Shown piece after piece: positions 37,801 to 49,800 of a stretch of 64,000 bases of DNA. A model generated the notes under the pieces. That model had not been told where the DNA came from. It searched no databases and was given only the letters and a program-made list of their open reading frames with translations. Position numbers and translations under genes: made by a program. The stretch is from Opisthocomus hoazin. Its lineage: Eukaryota; Chordata; Aves; Opisthocomiformes; Opisthocomidae. How positions within the stretch are numbered: the first letter of the stretch is position 1; each line of letters begins with the position of its first letter. The stretch lies in contig NC_134429.1 of assembly GCF_030867145.1 (NCBI RefSeq), positions 19,453,115 to 19,517,114 on the forward strand, given 5' to 3'.

Positions 37801-40800
37801 ACTTTGATGACTTTGGTTTGCCAGTGTTGTACTTTATGCTGTTATAGTTATGTTAAAATTATTAATTTGCATGCATTCACAGTAATCATACTTGGCCCTC
37901 GGTGAGCTGCCTTGTACTAATATAATTTGTGGTTTCTGCATCTCGTAGAATGTGTGGGGAGTTTTTTCTTCTTTGGAGCTACTAGATTTTATTTTTGCCC
38001 TACACAGCCCCCTCAAGGCTCTTGAAGTTCTGAAAGAAGGATGATTTTTTTCCTTCATGGCTAAGCATGCTGCGTGCAAGTGAGTGTATGTAATCATTTG
38101 GAATCTTTGTGTTTATATGTTTTCAACTTTTGGAGTCGGCAAGATGCCATTCTGGTGTCTGCCAGCCTGAGAGAGAGACCCCACCGCAGCCCTGCTGCTT
38201 GTGTGTAGGTAGGTGTTTGTCTCCACGGGCTGTCACCGAGGGGTGCCTGTTCCTCGTGCCCACAGAGCAGCCTCTGTTCCCCGTTATCTGCATCCCGCAG
38301 TGGAGAGAAACACAGAACTTTTTCAAAGCTCACCGTAGGTACAACAGTTTGTGTTAATGTTTGAAGATAAACCCAGGTCTTCTGTAGCCCAGCGTATTAT
38401 TCGCTAGTTGGCTTTCTGCAGTCAGTGGAATGGTGCCTAAGTGTTCTGACCTTCCTGAGGGGTCCAGCTTTTGGGATCAAAGATCCTGTTCAGCTGTTTT
38501 GTTGGTTTTGCTCACTTCTCATGCGCTCCTCAGAGCTCAAGCCGTGTTTTTCTGTAAGTAACTGTGGTACACTTGGTCCTCATAGGACAGACAGTTGGAA
38601 CGGAGCTTTAGAAAGTGTGAATAGTAACAATAAATTAATTTGTTTTCCCTTGTTTTCTTTTTGCAGAGTCCTAGTGAGTCCTCGACAGAATTTGACTCGC
38701 ATCACATTAAAAGGGACTTTCCAGGGAGCTAAAGTAGTCCGTGGCCCTGACTGGGAGTGGGGTAACCAGGATGGTAAGCTGCTTTGGAGGTGTCCTGTAT
38801 AACCATTCTTTTTTTTTTTTTTCTTTTTGCCGAATTGCTAACTGAAAATGTATGTGCTGAGCAGTAGCTTCTAGGGGAGCTGTTCAGATGATGCAGGTTG
38901 CTGTTCTTTAGAATATTAAATATTTGTTTTTTTGTATTTGTTTAAAAGCATGTCTGTGACATACCCTGAATGAATGCATACAGTCTGTGGGAGGGAAGTT
39001 TTGCTGCTCCTATTTCATAGATGTGAAAACTCATGGGAACTGTCCTGGAACATCTTGTATAGAACTATAAATGTACACCACGTTACAAGAAAACAAAGAC
39101 CCCCTCTTTTCCTGAAAAAGCTTCCATTCACAGTGGGAATAAGGTTTGTCTGACTTTGTGTGCTGTACTCCTTTTTCCTTTGGAGTTCTTTGGAATATCC
39201 ATATTTGGACACTTCTAAGAACAGTGAAGGGAAATGGTCTATACTGAGTGTTTCACATGGTGCATGAAGGAAGAACTGTTTGCTGTGGTTGCTGGAGAAT
39301 GGTTTCTGCTTGCTGTATGAATTGTAACTTCAGGCTGAAAATGCAAAGGGACAAAACTGCCTTTTCTAGAGCTGCTCTTGGGGTATAATGACTGTACCTG
39401 ATTCACCGATACCAATTTCTGTGTAGTGCTACAGGGTTAAGGGCACTTTACTGTCCATTTCTGTTCCAGAGCCTTATACACACTGTAGTGTGTACAGCTG
39501 CTTTTTTTTTCCCTTAATAATCAAGTTGTAAGTCCAAAGGTTTGCAGTGTTGACTCCACCATTTATTGCAGCTCTGGGTTCAGTGGAGGGCATGGATACT
39601 TGCAGGGTCTGAGAGCAAAAGCAGCTTATGCTCAGTACAGCTTATCCGTCCTTTTGAGATCAGATCAACATTTACATGTCTGAGACATGTGTTGCTTACA
39701 ACGGTTGTGACCTGAAGGCACTTATACGAGCAAGATGAGTGAGGAGCAGCATAAGGCCAGCCACTCACTGGTCTCTAATGAGTACTGCCTTGTCTTGGAT
39801 GGAGCTGCCCCTATCCACAGCCTTTTGCTCTTCTGAACTTAGCTTACTGGTAGCACTGAACACATCGACTCTATTTCCATTTCAAGAAGTAACATATAAG
39901 CAGTGGTTGTAAATAACCTTGCAAACTCAGTAATAGGGTCCTGGTAAGTTTATGTATTGTTTATGTGGTCATGTGTGTCTGCTAAGGGCAGTAGCAGCTA
40001 GCTGAGAAATCTGAATGAATGGCCTTGCTTTTATTTGCTTGTGTCTTTTGAGTATTCCTGCTGCCTGAATCTGTTGCAGAAATTAGCACTGACTGCAAAA
40101 TTTGCCAACTGACCGAGCTTTTTCCTCTGCTGTGGTCAGAGTGGACCCTCACAGCTCTTCAGTCACTTCAGCCTTTTGAATGAATAGAGATTTTTCCTTA
40201 CTGCCATTGCTCAGAGTCCAAGCACCGTGGAAGTGGAATTTAGTGCCCTCCTCGGAGAAAAGCATCTGAACAGGGCGAGGGGAGAGATGACTTCTCCTGG
40301 TGGCTGTTCAGTCTGAATCCCTGCTGCAGCAGACAGTCGTTAAGTTCTTTTGTTGCTGGTGCTAAGTTTCTGTGGGCACTAATTCGAGGCCAGTGACACC
40401 TGCCAGGTTTCTTACAGACTGCAAGAGCAGGGAGAGGACAGCAATCTGCTACAACCTGTCCGTGTTAAGAATGTAGTCAAAGGAGCACCGTGTTGCTGCA
40501 AGATCACTGTTTTCCTGTATCCGAACATTGCAGCCATCCAGAGGCTCTCCTTTCGCGTCGTCAGGAACTGCGTGTTGGATGTAACCTCCCTTCCTGAGAG
40601 CTGTCAGCCTGATTAATTTTGGACTGGACAGTTGTTTATGGTTACGGTTATGTTTATGGTTATTAGAGAGTCCAGCGGAGGGCTACGAGGATGGTGAGGG
40701 GACTGGAGCATCTCTCCTACGAGGAGAGGCTGAGGGAGCTGGGCTTGTTCAGCCTGGAGAAGAGAAGGCTGAGAGGGGACCTAAGAAATGCTTATAAATA

Positions 40801-43800
40801 TCTGCAGGGTGGGGGTCAGGAGGATGGGGCCAGACTCTGTTCAGTGGTGCTCAGCGACAGGACAAGGGGCAACGGGCACAAACTGGAGCAGAGGAAGCTC
40901 CAGCTGAACCCGAGGAAGAACTTCTTCCCTCTGAGGGTGACGGAGCCCTGGCCCAGGCTGCCCAGGGAGGCTGTGGAGTCTCCTTCTCTGGAGATATTCC
41001 AGACCCGGCTGGACGCGGTGCTGTGCAGCCTGCTCTGGGTGACCCTGCTTGGGCAGGGGGTTGGGCTGGGTGACCCACAGAGGTCCCTGCCAACCCCGAA
41101 CATTCCGAGATTCTGTGATTCTGTGGAAAGGAAGATGAAAATTACTGTTAGCTGTCCTATTGCTAGGATCTAGGACCTGGATTCTAACCTGGAAGGTTTT
41201 TTAGGCATAGCTGTGCAGGTTGAGTCACAGAAATGCCTTTGGTAACTTGCATTGTATTTTCATGGATAATATTCACATGGGTCGTATCTGGAGTGCTGAT
41301 CTGGTAACTGGCTGCAGTGTGAACTGTGCACAGAACTGAGATCCACCTGGCATTTCTGGGGAGAGATTTTAAGGGCAGATAGGATTTAAAAATCAAGAGG
41401 TAGTGGGACTTTCTGATTCTCAGACCAGCCCTCTAAAGGTGTGTTCTTGTTATTGATAGAACTGACAATAAAGCCCACTGGTTTGTGTGTATTACTGCTT
41501 GTTATGGCCGGTGTTGGGGAGAAATTAAAGATCTTGGGTGGATTTTACAGCACTGCTGTGTGTTTATTTTGCCACGGTGTGGTGCCGTGACACCGTGCCT
41601 AGCTAGGCAGTGTTTCTGTACACCAGGAGGAATGGCTGCTTCTACACAGAATTCAGCTTTTCCATCACTGTATTCCAAAGTCAGCGGCTGGCTGGCTTTC
41701 AGTGAGTTTAATTTAGAGATTCTCTCCTAGTTGTTCATACTGAGATGTCTCATGGCTTAATTTCCCCAGTTAAAAAGGTGACTGAGATTTCTTATGCCTT
41801 CTGCAGATCCAGGTGAATCATGCAAGCTGTGAGGAAGTTGTAAGAGCTGCCGCACAATTTCTTTTTGGTGTGATTTCCTCCTCTCATGTTATATGAAGAA
41901 CACTTGACTGGGGGGCACTGCTTCAGGCAGCAGTGTGCTGACAGGGAAGCAAACCTGCGTGCTTCTGTTTAGCGTGGAAAGCTGGTCTGCACCGGGCCCC
42001 TCAGGAATCCTTCCTGGCAGCAGCCGCTCTGTCAGAATTTCATCTGTCCTAGCTGTTGACGTTTGGCTCCGTGCCTATTCCTCTGGAGAGCTGCCAAGTT
42101 TTTTCCTTGTTTTTTACTTAGTTCAGATAAAAATGTCATGAAATTAAATCTCAGTAAATGTTCCAGCGTCAGGTGAGTTTCTATATGTTGGTCTCTTTGG
42201 ATGCTTTTTTACCTCTCTTTTTCCATCAGGTGGTGAAGGTAAAATTGGACGCGTGGTTGACATTCGTGGCTGGGATGTAGAGACCGGACGCAGTGTGGCC
42301 AGCGTCACGTGGTCTGATGGTACCACGAATGTCTACAGGGTTGGACACAAGGGAAAAGTGGACCTGAAATGTACTGTGGAGGCATCTGGTGGCTTTTACT
42401 ACAAAGAACATCTCCCAAAATTAGGTGCGCAGAGATAAGTCTTCTGTTTCATGCTGCCATTTCCTGACGCTAAAGCCATTTTGCTTGGAAGACAGAAAAT
42501 CAGCAGGTGGTTTTATGAAGTTCCCACGTAATGTATACCATTTTAAAGAAGTGGTCTGTGTCTGAACATATTGCTTTGTTTCAAGGTGGTTAGTAAAGTA
42601 GTTTGGCCTTTCAGTGGTAAGATTGTGTAAGATCATCAGATGCTCACAGCTGTATCCCAAGGAGGGATCTTCTGCCGAGGCAACTTCTTGCTGCTGCAAA
42701 TACTGGAAGCTCCCTTGGGAGTGCCTCCATCCATCAGCAGAGTGTGCAACCCAGGGTCAGTTTTGTTAACCCAAAGTTTTTCATTCTTCAGGCAGGCAGT
42801 GGTCCAACTGGTGTTCACTGCGCTTTTAGAGATCAAATGTTATTGTTCTGGTGGACTAAAAAGTGTGTTGAAGGGGAACATGACAAAAGAGAGATTGCTG
42901 AAAATGGAGCAGCCAAATACTTGCCCAGCAGGGAGATTAGAAAAAATAATGGAAAAAGGGGATGTCTGTATTGGCAGCTTGCTGCAGTCCACCTTTCCTC
43001 TTAACTCTAATGAAACCAAGGAAACTACTTGTGGTTTTGGACTTGCAACATTTTTTACCAAGGTGTAATTTAGTTGTTCTGTTTGTTTTTTTAATGAGGT
43101 GCAGGGGCCATCTTTTGCTCCCTGAAGGAAAACAGAGAGGTCTGTTCTTGAGTTTGCAGCAGCAGAATCGGGTCTTTTTCATTCTTTTCTCTCCCTGAGC
43201 AACTTAGCAAGAGCATGAGGGAAGGGAGGGGTTGGATGGGGAGCTAACTTCCAGGGATACGGCCTCTTGCTATACAGGAAGGCTACAGGAGGGTAAAGCA
43301 CTCTGCAAAGCAAGCGATGAGGCTGCCTCTGGAAGAGCTGATTTGGAGTACTCTGTGGGTGTGTCTGCTGAACAGCAGTTGTGGGCCACTGAATTGCTAA
43401 GAACAGCCACTGATGTCTGACGTGACCTGGGAGGGCATCATTCAAAGGCATTCCCCTCTCTGGCAAGGGACAAAATCCTGTCTTGTTAGAACTACCTCAT
43501 GTTTAACCCATATCAGTACCCAGTTAGAGCTAAATCCTCTTGATCTCCCTACATAGTGCTGCCCCGTAGAGTGCATAGGGCCTACTCCACAGCAGAAAAA
43601 GGGTTTTACACTGTTCTCCCCCAATTAAGCCTATGTTGATTTGCAACCCTTGTTACAAAGCCAAGCGATACGCAAAGCGCGTCCTGCATGTGTGTGGGTG
43701 GTGTCGTTCTTCTCTTCAGGAAAACCAGCTGAACTGCAGAGGAAGGAAAGCACGGACAGGCATCCGTTCCAGCACGGGGACAAGGTGAAATGCCTGCTGG

Positions 43801-46800
43801 ACATTGACATCTTACGGGAGATGCAGGAAGGCCATGGTGGCTGGAATCCTAAAATGGCTGAGGTATGCTGCTGCTTGCTCCTGTTCTCTCGGTAACGCCT
43901 TGGTCACGATCTCAGACTACAGAAGTAGGCACTGGCTAGGAAGTTGCCAGAACGTCTTTGTGTAACGTGTTACCTTCTATATTTATATTGTGTTGACTGA
44001 ATCTCAGATACAAATTCTTTAGTAATAGGACGCTGGAGTCAGATTTATTTTTAGGATCAGATAAATCTGTGTTGTATGAGAATGGCTTTGTGGAGCCCTG
44101 CATAATTTCTAAGAGTCTACAATCGGTCATAAGAGTTGCTCAGAAGTGTTGGAAGCCAGTGCAAGAAACTAATGGCTGATTTGTTTGTTTTTAAATGAGC
44201 TGTGGACCTTTTCTGTGGGGTTCTGGATCCATTCCCTACTTAGCTTCTTTTGTACTGTGCATTACTACCAATGAAAGTTGTGTTTTGTCAACAGTGGACT
44301 CTATCCTTGGCCAGGGCTGAAATTTCTTGGACCGTATGATGTTCTTGAAGCTTGGCCTGTTGTCTTGTCTTTAGTTTGAAGAGCTATCAGTCCATTGTCA
44401 CCGGTTGTCTAAAAAAAAACCTCAGATACTAGGGGACGTAAAGACAGAATCTGCACCTATTACTGTAGGGTAGCGTCTCAGAGGGCCATCGTGGAAGTGA
44501 GTCTCCAGGAGGTTGTGAACATTCAGTGTGGGCTTACATTCAAACAAAATTATAACAGCTAAATGAATAACTTTGCCATTTAAATTAAAAGGTCTGTGCT
44601 TTTAATTTCTCCTTACTCAACTTCCTTGGCTTTGAATAGTCTAGAGATATTGCCCAAAATAGATTAAATTACCTTCACATACTGAAGAAGGCAGTGCTGC
44701 TGTTGTGCAGTAGATTTACTGCAAGACAAAATGACGTGTTGATACTCCCCATTAGAGTAAGAAGACCTCTCTCTGAGCCTGTATTAGGAACTTGTATAAA
44801 AGTGGCGTTTTGGAGAGGGAGGGGAGCGTGTAGCCACAAGTCATCCACATGCCTGCTACGCTGGAGTCAGGAAACGGAATAACCCACAGGTCTGATACCG
44901 AGACAGCAGTCTGAAGCCTGGGTATATGAAGCAGTGCTATAAAATTATAAAGATATGTTATATACGTATCCTAGCCCAACCCTCCCTGTAGGCGAGCGGT
45001 CTTTTTGAAATCAGACATCAAAAAGTGAAGACAAACTGTGTTGGTTCCGTTTCAGTGTGCAGATCCATTAACTGAGCATCAGTCAATTTTTTTTTTAGCC
45101 TGGCAGGCAGGGACTTCATTGTCTTCTGGCATGGACCTGAAGAAGGCTGTCAGTGGAGCCACAAATTTTTTTTACTCCAGCTAAGGCCTTCTAAAAAGCT
45201 ATAGTTTCTGAATGTTGCTGTGTAGCTACCATAGTCTGGTAGGCTGTTGAACCTTTGCACTTCAGGATTCCTGTTGTTGGGGAATGCAGGTGTAGAGAGG
45301 GATGCTTAAACAGAGAAACAGTAACTTTCTGTCATCCCAGAGGTCGGTACTTTTTGTATCGGCTGCTCAGGACCTGCCAGAATCAACAGTTATGGAATAC
45401 CACACTACACAACTATACTTTGTTTTCTGTAGTCTCCTTTACTGTGCCCCCATTTTTTTTTTCCTTAGAGCATGCCTTGCTGGTGTTATACTGCAGAACA
45501 ATGTTGTAATCTCTGCCCACCTTTGTCATTTGGAAAGAGGAGGACAATTTGTGCTGCTTTTTGAAGGATTTTCACGCTTTGTATTCTTGTCACCCTCCTC
45601 CCCCAATATGGTGCTACTTCAGAGGAGCTTATTAAGCAGTCTTTTCCTCCTTTTGGAGAAAAACAATGACTGCATCTCATTTAAAGCAGGTTTGCTGTGA
45701 ATTGGAAATGGTGGGTAAAGTAGCCATCTATGCCTTGGATGCCTGCTTTGCCCACTATTAAGCAATGTGATTTATTTAGGGGGTTTCCCCTACTTTTTTT
45801 TTCCCCCTATCAAAAGTTCATTGGCCAGACAGGGACTGTGCACAGAATCACGGACAGAGGGGACGTGAGGGTCCAGTTCAACAGTGAAACCCGCTGGACT
45901 TTCCATCCTGGAGCTCTGACTAAGGTAGGTGCTGATAGGTGAGCTGGGCCAGAACTGGAAGTGCTGCAGGGAATAGCTGTCAGTTTAGCTGGCTGTGTGG
46001 ACAGTGTCTCAAGCAAGTGCCGAAGAAGTACACTGCCATTCTAAAAACATTAGTTCTAGGCAGAACTTCCTGCGAGCCATCAGAGCTAAGGCGGATGGTT
46101 GCAGACAGTGGGAGCTGGGCTACTGGGCTCTCTAATTGTATGGACTTTTGCATTTCAAATGTTGTAAGTTCTTAAGATAAATTCCATTTCTTAATTTCAG
46201 CTTCTTTGATAAGAGTGGTAACAGTAGACCTACAGTAGCTCATCCTTCTGCATCTACCTTTCATCTGTGATGAACCTTCTTCCACACCATTTCCATTTGA
46301 TTTTGTTTTCTTCCTTGTTCTTGTGTCTTCATGTTATTCTCCTTTTTGCATCTTTCTTTGTCTCGCTTTTCTCTGATTCTTCTGGATGACCTGAATCTTT
46401 AATCTAGCTCTTCTAAGTTTGCGTCTGCATTTCTAAAGCTCAGAGCTCTGGCCTTCCCCGGAGGTTTGAGGACTTGAAATGTGGATGGTTAGAAACAGGG
46501 CTAATAGGTATAGGAGGAGCTGCTGGAAGACTACAAAATTCTGAAAGACCTGAACAAGGTCACAATGCTAAAAACTCCCACACCAGAGACAGCGTCAGAC
46601 TGTTTTGCGCAGAATTAGTCTGCTTTGACAAGCGTGTTTTGACAGTGCTCCCTTCTTAGCTCGGTGAGCAGAGGGGGCATCTGGAAAGTTACCAGTGCAG
46701 ATAAACTCTGGTTTCTCTTTCTAAATAGCACACAGATATAACTTCCTTATTAAAGTGAATTAAAATCTCCAGTGCCAGGTCAGGTATAGCGAGGAGATGG

Positions 46801-49800
46801 ACCAAGGAAAGTTCCATGTGTACTTTATACTGGTATTAGTTATAAATAATTTGAAGAAGAAAGAAAAGACAATTGTTCTGTCCCAAATTATTTCCCTTCT
46901 TAAATATGCACTTGGCTTAAAAGAGAAATTCCCCAGCCCTTGGACTATATTTATTTTGCAGTGCAGTGATTACAGATTTCTCGGTAGCCGTACTTATGTT
47001 TTGTAATGCCTTGTTTTTCGAGTCAATGGACTTCTTGTTTGGTTGGGTTTTCTGAGGGTGGGGGTGGAGGGGCTGATCGTTATTTTTTTTTTCTGGCTTC
47101 GTCCCCCAAAAGCTTATGACTTTCTTTTTCTTGTAGCTCAACACCTTTTGGGTTGGTGATGTTGTCCGGGTGATAGATGATATGGAAACAGTGAAGCGAT
47201 TCCAACCTGGTCATGGGGAGTGGACAGATGAAATGGCACCTGTGAGTGCGCGCCAGTTCCAGGACAGTCCAGTAACTTCCTGAGTTTTCCCAAGCAATTA
47301 GTGACTGGGCTTGCCTTGCCCTCCAGTGTTCCTGCTGGTCAGTGAGTGCCCAGCCCTTCCTGGGACTGCTGGGGCCTTGCAAAATAAACGTTGCCTAGTG
47401 CTGTTGGCTGTCGGTAACACAATCCTATTGCAGCACCCAAAACAAAGCGGGCAGATGGGGAATCTGACGGAGGATTTGGCTACCAGTAAGTCAGATCAGA
47501 GGTTTCACTAACCAAAGTAAACCAGTCCTCTTACGCCCTCCATAATTCTCTGGAATGAGGCAGGGAAGAGCGTCCAAGTGGAAAAATGGTCTGATCAGAC
47601 CAGTGTGGCTAAAAAGCAGAATACAGGTGTCCTCCAGAAGCAATTAAATGCGCAGAGGAAACCTTTCCTAGTCCCAATTTTATCAGTTCTCTCAGAGTTC
47701 TTCAGACCATGTTTTCTTGTTTCGCCACCTTCCTCTCCAGACACTTGTAATGTGTCTGGGAAACCCTTTTTATGTAAAACGAGTAATAACGTGCTGAGAA
47801 CCCTCTGGTGTCCTTGAAGTGGGAGCTGTCTGCAAGTGTGTCACTGAGTGCTTCTTTTCACACAGCAGGAGTGCCGCCTGCGAAACCGCGCTTAGAAGCT
47901 TTGCGTTGGTGCTGAGGTGCAAAGCGTACCGCATCTTACCTCTTAATTTTAATTTTTCTCTTTCCATTGCAGACCCTAGGGCACATCGGCAAAGTGATCA
48001 AAGTCTATGGGGATGGAGATTTGCGAGTGTCGGTTGGAGGGCAGTCCTGGACGTTTAACCCGGCCTGCCTGACAGCCTACCAGAGAGAGGAGGAAGCAAA
48101 CCTCATGACAACGGAGAATGCAAAGGAATCAAAAAGTGAGGCAGTGAGAACAGAGATGTCTGATTTGTCGGGGTTGTGAAAGGGTTGCTCTGGTGTAACT
48201 TCCCAGCCACTTCCCAGCGACAGGACAAGGGGCAACGGGCACAAACTGACGCAGAGGAAGCTCCAGCTGAACATGAGGAAGAACTTCTTCCCTCTGAGGG
48301 TGAAAGAGCCCTGGCCCAGGCTGCCCAGGGAGGCTGTGGAGTCTCCTTCCCTGGAGATATTCCAGCCCCGCCTGGACGCGGTGCTGTGCAGCCTGCTCTG
48401 GGTGACCCTGCTTGGGCAGGGGGTTGGACTGGGTGACCCACAGAGGTCCCTGCCAACCCCTACCCTTCTGTGATTCTGATTCTGCCCTAGATTCAGTATT
48501 TCCTTCTGCTTTCATCTGTCTGAAATTCCTGGTTCATCCTGCTGCATCTTCTGTAGGAGGATACTAATTCTTGAATGCTTGCAAAATATTCCCAGCTCCG
48601 TGGGTGGAATTGTTGTCAAATCAATGACTGTTTTGCCGAGTCCACCCCAAAACTGAATTTGGGATCACGTGATGTGTAGGGGGGGTTTTGTCTGTTTTGC
48701 ACGTCTGCTCATAAAATGTTTTGTAGCCTCACCGTACTCACTTTCTTTGGGTATCGGGGTCATGTGGGAGAGAGGACAGATGTGCGGGGTTTTTTGCTTT
48801 GCTGTGTAGATGAGCCTTAAACTGTTGACTCAAGTTAGTCTTCAGGGAGAGCTTGCATACGAGCCCAAGCTTTTTAACTTGCTCTGTCTGGAGAGCTGTA
48901 ACACCTCTGTTGTCTCAAGCACTCAAAAGTCTATAATTAGGTGGCCCATCTGAAAGTGTCCTTTCCAAAACCATGCATTCCTCTTTCAGATTATTTGCCT
49001 TTTAGTAGCGATTTTTCTGTGTTGGTCTTCTGTAGCATGGTCTCATATCTTGGGTTCTCAAAACATCAGGCTTGCAAAGCAGAAGTTCTGTGTAAGCCAC
49101 AGATTTGTAAAGCTCTTTGTGTGAGCTGAGTATTAGAGGTACAGCAGGCCCAGACTGTGGTTATGCAGCCGTACTGTACCAACTGTACGCACGTGTGCAC
49201 GGGCTCTTTGCCCCTCTTAACCTGTGGCTGTTTCTCATTCCTACCAGGTACTTTGATTACTGTGTTGGAGAAGCTGCTGTCGCAGAAGACCGAGTCGGAG
49301 CATGCAGGCTGCCTGGTCATTTGTGCAGCGCTCAACAATGCAGCTAAAGTTCGGGAGCTCCTTCAGAAGTACCCGGACAAGGCAAGTTTTGAAGACATCC
49401 TGAGTGGTTGTTTTTTGTTGCTCCTCTTTAAAATATTGTCGTAGAATTTAGTAGTCAGGTGGGGAAAAGGATGGGAGAAAAATAGTAGATTTTTCAGACC
49501 TAGTATTAGCTCCTAACTGCTGGAAAATTATTTTGCTGCAATTTAGGATTAGATTTGTTATGCTAAATATGTGTGTTTTATGGCTCCAGTCTGTGGCATT
49601 GAACCTGAACTAGAGTTAAGTCCTTACAGCACATTTACAAAGCTAGCTTTTCCCAGTTTCCTGTATGGACACTGCACCTGGAGAACTGGGCAAGAGGTAT
49701 TTATCTGTATGAAACCAGATGCTAGATACTCGGGCATCTTGTTACTGTTTAAAAAGAAAGCCATGGGTTATGTCTGGCTGAATGTGTCTGTCCCGAAGTG

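Larger units (their letters stand above)
29524..38666 (+). other. MIB2: MIB2 intron 3 (9.1 kb)
   Basis: GTAAGT donor and TTGCAG acceptor. It holds a TA repeat at 30.6 kb, the GC-rich patch at 33.8-34.06 kb and a smaller CpG-containing stretch near 35.5-35.65 kb. No further exon is seen; exons 3 and 4 join in frame across it. Confidence 0.8.
42425..47972 (+). other. MIB2: MIB2 introns 5 to 8 (with exons 6-8 between)
   Basis: Introns 42425-43719, 43863-45816, 45925-47136 and 47242-47972, all GT-AG. No repeat or gene is recognised inside them apart from T-rich runs. Confidence 0.85.

Noticed and set aside
40632..40663. TTATGGTTA-type units resembling telomeric repeat
   Set aside because: They are not TTAGGG, are only three imperfect units and adjoin a CR1 insertion; a chance simple repeat is enough.
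40691..41173. 160-codon plus-strand frame in intron 4
   Set aside because: It is the familiar pseudo-reading of a CR1 3' end and not a host gene.
48103..48515. Overlapping frames of 117 and 128 codons (minus) near exon 9
   Set aside because: They are antisense readings of the second CR1 fragment.
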